From Brasenia schreberi (Eukaryota; Streptophyta; Magnoliopsida; Nymphaeales; Cabombaceae): DNA of 64,000 nucleotides. The translations under genes and the position numbers were made by a program. This document shows, piece after piece, positions 55,201 through 64,000 of the stretch. The notes under the pieces were generated by a model. It was given only the letters and a program-made list of their open reading frames with translations, was not told the origin of the DNA and did not search any database. The DNA is taken from positions 28,479,501 through 28,543,500 of the forward strand of contig JAYKKT010000090.1 of NCBI GenBank assembly GCA_036023115.1, in the 5' to 3' direction. Every line of letters begins with the position of its first letter. Within the stretch, counting starts at the first letter, position 1.

Positions 55201-56090
55201 ACTTTGCATTCCATCGTGAGTCCTTGGCCTTTTGCCATGTGGGCGTTCGACATCGTAGGACCCATATCCCCAATGCATCCAATGGACATAGGTTCATCCT
55301 AGCGGCCACCGAATATTTCTCTAAATGGGTTGAAGCTACATCCTTGGCCAATGTCCAAGGACAACATGTAGTGGCATTCATTAAGAGAAATATCTTGGCC
55401 CGATTTGGAGTACCAAAAGACCTAGTGTCCGATAATGGCACCCCATTCAAGAATGAGAAGATGGAAAAATTGTGTGTTACATATGGCATGACTCAACACT
55501 TTTCATCGCCCTACTACCCTCAAGGCAACGGCCAAGCCGAAGCCACAAACAAAACCCTCATAAGCATCATTGAGAAAACCATAGAAAAAGGTAGGACATG
55601 GTATGAGAAGCTCGACGAAGCCTTGTGGGCTTATAGAACTTCCATTCGAACCCCAACAAATGCCACCCCATTCGAGTTGGTCTATGGCACGAGTGCCATA
55701 CTCCCCATTCATACCAAGCTTCATTCATTTCATACATCACTTGCATTAGATATTCCATTAGAAACCCTACAACATACTAGAATGGTCGAACTTGACTTGT
55801 TGGATGAAAAGAGGCTACTTGCTATGGATCATGCACATGCATATAGGCAAAGGGTAGCCCGACACTACAAGAAGCACATGAAGGCCCGCCACTTCAAAGT
55901 GGGAGACCTAGTGCTAAAAACCATTCACCACCGAGGCCCACACCCCCTTGGAAAGTGGCGGCCCAAGTGGGATGGTCCTTATGTTGTGCGTGGAACCACC
56001 ACTAACAATGCTTACTGGTTGGTTGATGTTGACGGTAGGAACTTGGTAGACCCTATAAATGCTCAACATTTGAAAAGATATCATGTATAG
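52203..56090 (+). pseudogene. Gypsy pol: RT, two RNase H domains, integrase, broken
   Basis: The pol frame is open across the end of gag and runs +1 to it. First comes a Lys-rich spacer (about 52350-52620) with tandem KAKKIEN repeats. Reverse transcriptase follows (52940-53620) with the catalytic YVDD at 53444-53455. The first RNase H (53870-54160) has ISIHTNALGALL where an Asp normally sits. The second RNase H (54355-54720) has YFDGARN, VEYEAL and REDNTIADALS. Integrase (55020-56000) has an H-H-C-C zinc finger (HEFHDGECGGH ... CHQC), FDIVGP, SDNGTPF and the Glu in NGQAEATN. Breaks: a stop at 53058-53060, a frameshift near 53618, a stop at 54154-54156 and a frameshift near 55275. Each break is a single-base event, so assembly error should be excluded. 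Confidence 0.92.
52350..52620 (+). repeat. Tandem peptide-coding repeats between protease and RT
   Basis: Three to four degenerate units of about 30 codons each contain KAKKIEN followed by K-N-V and FVPS/YIPS/FVKS. The DNA word AAAGCCAAAAAAATTGAAAA recurs at about 52386, 52458 and 52537. Confidence 0.85.
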
Positions 56091-56529
56091 GGGCTACTCT
56101 CTTTTGAAAATATTTTGAATGGGATCTCCTTTGAACTTCTTGAAGAAGGATCAAGGTGGATCGTGTGACCCTAAACAAGGGAAATAGGATCTTATGAAAG
56201 GTAGAGTTTTCAAAATTTATGGGCTATATTTCAAAAGTCCCCATCTTACAAAATCGAGCCTTGTTCAAAACAGCAAAATATTTCCAAATGGTATATGCTA
56301 TTTCAAAATAGGGTGTTCTTAGATGAATCGAGTAAACCATTGGGATAAGTCTCTCCCCATTTCGCTTCTCCTTCCCAAAAAGGAAAATTTGGCAAAATAG
56401 AAAAGAGGATATCCCTCCAAAATTTTATCTTCAAAAGAAAAAGAAAAGCAAAGCAGAAAAGAGCGCTTTGATTGAAAAGAAAGAGGAAAAAGCAAAATCC
56501 TCCAAAAAGAAAAAGGGAGGCCCTCTATG

Positions 56530-56561
<32 letters not shown>

Positions 56562-57275
56562 CCAAAAGCTCAAAAGGAGCAAATTTTCCTCTTCTTGGCC
56601 TTAAACCACGGGACGCTTCAGAAGGGACCGTGGTAATTCTTTTCCTATCCCTATGACTTATCCTAGTGGAGAAAGGTTTTATCTAGGAAAATTCTAAAGT
56701 AGGAATAGGATTTATTCATTTGAATCTTATTTTGTTTGAGAATTAGACTTTGTTGTGTAAGTAGGAGAGTTTTGCAATGTTTCCTAGTTTTCCTATAAAA
56801 ATCTCTACCAAGTAGTAGGTATTATGACCCTAGTAAAGGGAAATACAAGAAGCTGAAAATCCTTGTGATTGAAGTAAAAAAGGATTTCCCCTTTCTTTTG
56901 GAAAGTTGTGAAAACCCGAAAACATCAAGCCACATAAGGGCCACGATCACTTGGGGCAGTCGACCTTCACAAACCTCCCAAGTTCGATCCTTGCATGTTA
57001 AGAGTCTCTAAAAGAATTATCGTGTGCATATCACTCACACCCTTCATACATGCCCATGCATGCATTTCGAAACCATTGAGTACATGATCGATATTAGGAC
57101 CAAGGTCATAGCAGATTGAGTCCCCTTTGGCTCTAAATCCCCTCTTACTTATTTTTAAAAGTTAGGCACTCAGATGATCCATGCTCTTGAGAAAGGTTCG
57201 GAAAGAAGAGTAAAAGGGTGTTTTCTTCTTTGACATTATCCAAACATAGTTGGATTAATGCCAAAGAGGGGCATC
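56091..57275 (+). other. Gypsy 3' untranslated region and polypurine tract
   Basis: Non-coding, with a run of about 30 A at 56528-56557. The polypurine tract AAAGAGGGGCATC ends at 57275, directly before the 3' LTR TG. Confidence 0.85.
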
Positions 57276-59482
57276 TGTAAACACCCGAAATTTTTTTCAA
57301 ATATTTTCAAAAACTCCTAAATTTTGAAGGCCAATTTAAAGCCTTTATGAACCTTTAAATTCAAAATCCCCAAATTTTAAAGTTTAGACCTTTTGGGAGA
57401 TTATTTCAAAATAAAGGTTTTAAATCCAAATAGCCCATGAGTTTCGAAGTAGGCGGAGACCCAATCCAGGCCTCAATTCTCGGAAAGAAGATAAAGTGTA
57501 TCAAGATACGGATCAAGTTAAATCAGATTGATTCCCAAAAGTGGAGAAGATTGAAGCATATCAAGTTCAAATTCAACAACTTATCCAAATGGAAGGTCAA
57601 GACCGATCAAATCCAAGTTTGTCCGATGGGGCCAACTTGGAACCAAGACTCGAGGCCATGGTCACAAGCTCATTCAATTCTAGAAGATTTCAAGTATAGC
57701 TCAAAAGCAAGAGGTGGGAGCCGAATCAAAGAAAGAAGCGAATTCAAGTGGGTGAGTGAAAGTTTAAAGAAATCAGCCCAAACAAAACATGTTGCACATT
57801 GTAAGGTTGTTTAAAACCAACCGCATGCTCTAGGGCTACACCAAGCCATGGCACCTATACCAGCCCATACGGGCTGGTCCGAATCGACTCAATGAAGAAC
57901 TACAAGAAGCCGGTTTGGAGCGGATCAAATCCACCAAGCTAAAGCTCCAACCCGCCCCACAAGAAGCCACTAGAACCAGCCCCCCTTGGCCTATAAAAAG
58001 GCCCAAGAGGGGGGGTGGGTTCCATAACTTGCATAACTTGGAGAAGAGAGAGAGAGAGAGAAGGGAGAGAGAGAGAGAGACCTTGGGTGGTGTGTGCTAG
58101 ACTAGGTGCAGAAAATTTCAGCAAAGGAGGGACGTTTTCTAGTGAAGGGGAAGCTAGGTGAGAGCTTGTAGGAGTTAAGAAGGAAGGCCATCAAGAGGAA
58201 GACCGGCTTCATCATTGAAATCCGGTCCTTCGCATCCAAAACTCGTGTAAGACCTTTCTTACTTAATCTAAGTTTCATTCCCTTCCATTCAATTCATTAA
58301 ATGGGGTTGTATTAATGGAGTTTCATCTCCCCCCGAGTTGTAATAATCTAGCTTTGCTGCCATTTCAATTTCGTGGATGAAACACTATACACCCACATGC
58401 ACGCCAAGTGTTTGCTTTAATGCTTCTCCCTTCCTATATGCTATATACCCTCTATACTTCTAACCCCCTCTATGTCTAAGTTATAAAGTACTTCCCATTC
58501 ATTTATATTTCAGCAAATTTGCTTTAAGGGTTGTTGCATTTTAATTTCGGGTGGGTTATGCATCATTACATTTATAAAACAGAAAATCGGATTTCAGCAT
58601 CTCTGCATATGTCTGTTTTCGTAATTTTAATTTTGTGATGTTTACTCCGATTGTCTTGAAATTTGGCACACTGATTCCACACACATTGGGACACTCTGTA
58701 TAAAATTGGCAAGATTTTAGGGCCGCTCAGCCACGTAATAAAAGCATATTAAGAACGACCAGATTTCTGCACCACTGTTTGCACAGTCGGATTTTCTGAA
58801 ACAGAGATTGGGTAAAAGTCCCATATCTCTGTCCACAGGAGTCCAAATTGGTTGATTTTTGATGCATTGGAAAGCTAACATCCATAGCTTTCCAGCAATA
58901 TCAAAATCATCAAAATCGGAGTTCTGAACAGAGAGATACAGACTCATCTTTGAGTTTCTGTATTTCTGAAACAGAGCTGTTCCGAGTCAGTGAGGTGGTC
59001 TGAGTAGATTATTTGTTTCTGATTCAATACTGCTCCAAATGCAGATTTGAAAAAGGCTACAGTCTCTCCACACTACCAGCTTTGTCTGGTAAAATTTTGA
59101 TAATTTTTGGAAGTCTGTAACGCCTTGAAAACTCCCCTAGAAAATAGCTCTGAAAACAAAATTCTCTGTTTTCAGCAACTTGTGTTTTTCCAAGTATTGA
59201 ATCCGAGTGCACAAGATTCAACAAATTTTTCAAAGACACTTGTTTATGTAAAAGGGAATCATGTTTGCTGTAAAATGAAATTCCTAAGCGCTCAACACTG
59301 ACCCTTGAGCATCGGCTCAAGAAGGTGTGAGTGAAAAGATCCCGCTTGCACACAATCGCTTAGAAGTCTTACAAACATTTGCTAGTTTTGAACTAGCTGG
59401 CACGCTCGCGCAAGCGTAGGGGTGGAAAGTTTCATTTCAAGTTTGTTTCATAAACTTTGAAATGAGAATTTTCATGTCTACA
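57276..59482 (+). repeat. 3' LTR of the Gypsy element (2207 bp)
   Basis: Same sequence as the 5' LTR. Differences I can see: a 4-bp insertion with one adjacent substitution near 57755, one extra GA unit near 58080, one extra C near 58332 and a 9-bp duplication (ATCATCAAA) near 58906. The indels sum to 16, exactly the length difference. Confidence 0.95.
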
Positions 59483-59487
59483 ACTGG

Positions 59488-62150
59488 TCGTTGATGGCAG
59501 CATTTTGGTAGAAAAATGAAACAAAAAAGGGAAAAATGGAAACCGGTGATAACTAGCTATGTTCAACCGAATGAAAGTCGGGGACGTTCTAAAACTCCTT
59601 CATCTTTCTAGATTAAACCAAAACTGAAATCAATATATAACAACATATTTTTTGGAAGAAATGAGAGTATAAAAATGAGGGGTTCTTACTAGATTACGAT
59701 CATCTACTTATCGTCGTCCTAATGGCTTTCACAACTTATCTCAACACTACTAACCATGACAACCCTCTAATAGAGCTCATCGTGATGATAATTGGCCTCA
59801 AAATGACAATTACCATCATCGTGCGCTGCCATCGAGGTCCAACAACGTCCGGTGTTGCATTTCATCAATGCCTAAATTGGGCATTTCAGTTCCTTAGGCC
59901 CAAACGGGTCTAGATCTAGATCGCTCCAAACTGCTACAAATTCAGTTGGGTCTATGTGATTATTGATTTATTCAAGCTTCGGTTATCTAATATTATGGTC
60001 CGATTCAAGGAGTATTGCATTGAATATGAAGGTTTGCATTTACTGGGTTTCTTCTACGGTGAATTTGAGCATCTTGGAAAAGTTCATTTAGAGAAACCTA
60101 AAGGAATTCAAGAGGGAGAGATCAATACTTAGTCCAAAGCATGCTTGGCTTTGAATTTATTCACCAACATTCATGACCACCTGATAATTGAGATGTTGAT
60201 GAAGTTGTAGTAGCATTGGATACAAGTCATGAGGTAATAAAGGACCATTGATAATTCATCAATCCATCACTTTATGAATTTTGTAGAGGGGCGACGACCT
60301 GAGAATTTTGGAGACCGATATCTATGATGATTAAGTTGCATAAATTTCCTTAATTGCATTGTTGGGAACCATAATAAAGTGTATATATACATGAATATAT
60401 ATAAGGGGAGAAAGTATTCTTCGTGATTTTGGTTTTGATGGCATCACTATAATATTTGGAGAAGGTTATGCTGAAAGTATTTGAGTTGCTCGATGAAGAT
60501 CCATTTTAACGGTTAATGTTATTGAAGAGACGTGATCTCTAGTGAAGATTGACGTCAATTGCACAGGAAATGGTCGAGCCAAAACTTGTAACAAGTGATT
60601 ACAGTGATACCCAAAACAACTATGAAAAAGAAGGTGATGCAGTTGTTGATCCACATAGATGTTGGCAAAAACCTTACAAATATATGAATAATAAATCAAT
60701 ATGGAACAAATGTAAACATGCTTCAATCAACCGCAACAACCGTAGATCCAAAGTAAATCATAAATAAACTGTATAAAAAACAAAAGCAAAATAAATAATT
60801 AGAATAAGAACTTATCTATGTGAGTCGCTCTTATAACTTGCCTCAGAGAAATTAACGTCCTACTATGAGTACATACAAGTATCAGAGCCTTTCTCTTATG
60901 ATAAAACATACAAATAACTCAAAAGGCATGTGCTTAGCTTTGAGTCAACCTTGACCACCCCTCAATTGCCTATAGTTAGAGGGCAAGATAAGTGCGAGCA
61001 GTCACACAACAGAAAATACTAGAGACAAAGGAGAGAAGAGAACAAAGGTGAGAGGAAAGAGAGTGCTCACAAGTAATTTTACAATTAGAGAGCCCTAATC
61101 ATTTATTTATAAATTGTGTGTTGGATCACGTATCATGGATCTAATCCAAACGACACACCTCTCTATCCCATAATCGTTCTTGCACGTAAGTACTCTTAAC
61201 CATTAAATCAAAAGATTTTCGTACAAAAAGATAGATTGAATACAATTAACCCTTGCTTGGCCCAACGCACGTATGTGCGTACATGTGTGTTATAGCATGT
61301 CCTCCTCCCAAACTCTTTTAACTAAGGTTCATGAGCTACCAATTATATAAAATAACATATGAGTTTATCTTATTATTTAATATGATATTAAACTTTGTCA
61401 CCTCTTTGTCATCACATGCACAAGTCCCTCATATGTAACTTTTTATACTTTAAGACTTTTATATATATCAATGATGCATCAACTACATATATGAGATATA
61501 AACATGAATTAAACATTATTAATACACATGGGTTTAATAAACCAACTTAATTAACATTACATCCAAGAATCTTCGACAAAGTTCTGAAGTGTAAAAGTGT
61601 TCTCCCAAACCAATCATCATATTATACTTTCAGTAATGGTACCTTTTAGTTTGAACCGTTACCTAAGTTATCAAATATTATCCTTACATGAATTGGATGA
61701 ATATACATATTGAACCTGAACCTTGGGTGTAAAAGTATCTATTGATAACAACATAATAAAAGGTTATAACATGATCTTTAGGGTGATGCATTAATAGTCA
61801 TGCTTCCGTATCTTATATCATGATTAACTTCAAGAAACAACTCAATTCTCCTATTGATGTCTCACAATGTCAATCACTTAACTATGCATCTATAAGGATA
61901 TACTGCTAACATTCTGTCATAGGACGATCCCATTTAAAAAATGATATCTTGTTAAACTTTAAGTCATGACACTTTAGGTTTATAGGGAACAAACACACAT
62001 ATACTAGAGTATCATCCTATTCACCCAACAAATTGTTACTATAACATTAAACCTACTACGTGAGATTTTCACTTAGTTAGGTTGGGTTGCCACTTATTAT
62101 AAATAAATCATAGGTTTATTCTCATGCCCAACCTCAATTTATCAACTAAG
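59488..62150. other. Repeat-derived DNA right of the Gypsy element, no gene
   Basis: The first part continues the sequence interrupted at 47036. 60.8-62.1 kb may be the 3' non-coding and LTR region of the minus-strand Copia relic, but I cannot find LTR ends. Short open frames (for example 60466-60726) have no protein character. Confidence 0.35.
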
Positions 62151-64000
62151 GCAATTAATAAACCCTTAGTCAAATGATCAATTATATTGTCTTTATATCC
62201 AATAAAATCTACAACAATGACCCTATCAGACACAAGAATCAAAACATACTTCAGTATGACTTACATGTCTCTCTATTGCTTTTGGTTGTACTTAAAACTA
62301 TTAATTTTAGCACTTATAGTTATGTAATCATACTCTACTGAAATTATAGTAAGCATCTTATTTACTATAGGTAAATTTGACATGAATTCCTTAAGCCATT
62401 TAACTTTCAATCTAGTCTCATTCAAAGCACATAGTTCTGCCTCAAAGGTAGAATGAGACAAAATAGTTTGTTTCTTTTATTTTCAGGTAATAATACTACT
62501 ACCCACAAGAAACACATATTCAGTGACCTCATTACTCTTAGAGCTCTTTGTTATCAAACTAGCATTACTAAATTCTTTAAAAACAGAAAAATATTTATCG
62601 TAATACAATACAAGATAAATCATTCTCTTCACAAAACGAAGTACTCTATATAGAGCTTTCTAATGGGTTCTATCTAGATAATTGGTGTATCTACTCATCG
62701 TACACATAACAAATGCAATATTTGGTTGTGTATAGTTTATTAGATACGTCAAACTACCGATAATCTAAGAATACACTTTCATTCTTATAGAAAACCTTGG
62801 ATAAATCATATGATGTATTGATAAGTCTACAGTTTGTATATTAAAATATCTCTAAAACTTTTTCAATATATTGAGATTGAGAGATTACTATATCACTATT
62901 AAACCTTATGATTTTAAGTCCTAAAATCACATCAGTCGTACCCATGTCCTTCATCTCAAACTTATTATATAAGAATGACTTAGACACATTTATTATTATC
63001 ATATCTCAACCAAACAATAATATATCATCTACGTATAGACAAATAATGGTAAAAGCATTATTGATCGACTTACAGTAGACACATTTATCACAATCATTAG
63101 AAACAAAGGCAAAAGATGATATCACATAATTAAACTTTTTTTATGTCATTGTTTAGGAGCTTGTTTCAAAACATATAATGATTTAACAAGTTTACACATC
63201 TTAGACTTATTCCCATGATCCATAAATTCCTTTGGCTTATCCATATAAATTTCTTTATAAAGGTCATCATGAAGAAAAACAGTCTTCACATCTATCTGAT
63301 GGATTATGAGGTAATATACAGAGGCCAGTACTATAATCATTCATATAGTGGTCATCTAGAAAACTGGAGAATATATATCAAAGTAATCTATTTTTGTCTT
63401 TTGTATGTATCCCTTGGTAACTAATCTTGCTTTGTACTTGTTGATTGTTTTGCCTATATTGAGTTTGTTCTTCAAGGTCTACTTGTAATACTCAATATTG
63501 AAGAGAATTGATTGGATTTCATTGTTAACGATTTTCTTTTAAAACTTAACCTCGGGTGCAGTCATAGCCTGCTGAAAAGTGATAAGACCATCATCGACAT
63601 TGATAGTAACAAAGTCACTTCCAAATTCATTTGATATCCTACGTCGTTTACTTCTTATTGGTTCAATTATTTTCTCAATCATCTAATCTAGAAACAACAT
63701 AATCAGGGTCACCCCCACATTTGTCATCCTTTCTACATGATCGGGAATGAAGCTAGTATTAAGGTCATAATCTGTATAAGATACACTTTGGAGAATTATA
63801 GTTTTAATAAGAAACACATTATCAAAGAATGTATCATCACAGAGCTCAACTATTGTATTGACATCTATACTAGAAACATCAGATCTAATGATCAAGAATT
63901 TGTATGCATAGTTTGTCTCTACGTAGCCCAAAAATATAATATTCATTATTTTAGGTCCCAATTTCTTTTTCTTGTATTTAATGATGAGTACTTTCGCAAG
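62150..64000 (-). pseudogene. Ty1/Copia pol relic, minus strand, runs off the window
   Basis: Read right to left: integrase C-terminal segment (GPKIMNIIFLGYVETNYAYKFL with SSIDVNTIVE, 63961-63690); reverse transcriptase (QIDVKTVFLHDDLYKEIYMD and SLYVLKQAPKQ, 63300-63146); the catalytic CLYVDDILL near 63035-63010; and RNase H (STFEAELCALNE near 62455-62420). Integrase before RT identifies Copia. Multiple frameshifts and stops; the 5' half lies outside the window. Confidence 0.85.

Larger units (their letters stand above)
47042..59482 (+). mobile_element. Ty3/Gypsy LTR retrotransposon, Tat lineage, 12.4 kb
   Basis: Two LTRs (47042-49232 and 57276-59482), a primer-binding site, gag-protease, pol in the order protease-RT-RNase H-second RNase H-integrase, a polypurine tract and a 5-bp ACTGG target duplication are all present. 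Integrase after RNase H is the Ty3/Gypsy order. The second RNase H between the first RNase H and integrase marks the Tat group (Ogre/Retand relatives). gag-protease is open; pol has two stops and two frameshifts. The near-identical LTRs indicate a recent insertion. No envelope-like frame is present. Confidence 0.95.

Noticed and set aside
47042..59482. A pararetrovirus or envelope-bearing retrovirus
   Set aside because: Exact LTRs, target duplication and Gypsy domain order are present, with no movement-protein, coat-like or envelope frame; it is an ordinary LTR retrotransposon.

Overview
This is a nuclear chromosome segment from a flowering plant. It has GT-AG introns, a plant-specific NAC transcription factor, and plant-type Gypsy, Copia, hAT, RTE and SINE repeats. 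It is AT-rich, with very long (TA)n, (CT)n and (CA)n microsatellites. I cannot name the species from sequence alone. Only two host genes can be supported, and both lie in the first 26 kb.

Layout: (a) 2.3-5.1 kb, plus strand: a complete three-exon NAC gene of the SOMBRERO/BEARSKIN root-cap type. (b) 5.1-7.5 kb: a spacer between convergent genes with two SINE-like copies, a MITE-like element and microsatellites. (c) 7.5-25.9 kb, minus strand: a complete CTP synthase gene. I traced 22 coding exons; all junctions are GT-AG and the frame is preserved for 601 codons. Its introns are loaded with insertions. Intron 8 (9.8 kb) holds a 3.15-kb hAT transposon with a perfect 8-bp target duplication, two LTR-like arms in opposite orientation, and an RTE-type LINE with a second LINE nested inside it. 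Intron 1 holds an odd composite SINE with a 5S rRNA core. (d) 26-47 kb: gene-free DNA with SINEs, foldback MITE-like repeats, RTE fragments, microsatellites and relics of Copia gag and an L1-type ORF1. (e) 47.0-59.5 kb: one 12.4-kb Ty3/Gypsy element of the Tat lineage. It has 2.2-kb LTRs that differ almost only by four small indels, a 5-bp target duplication, an intact gag-protease frame and a pol broken at four points. (f) 59.5-64 kb: old repeat DNA and a decayed minus-strand Copia pol that runs off the window.

The two genes are functionally unrelated: root-cap cell differentiation versus pyrimidine nucleotide synthesis. The rest is a layered record of retroelement and DNA-transposon insertions, several datable by their target-site duplications. 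The observations most worth checking are the 5S-cored composite SINE, the tRNA-type SINE family with about nine copies, the young Gypsy element with a dead pol, the tandem peptide repeats between its protease and RT, and (CT)n tracts just downstream of splice donors in both genes. I compared sequences by eye, so identities are approximate.
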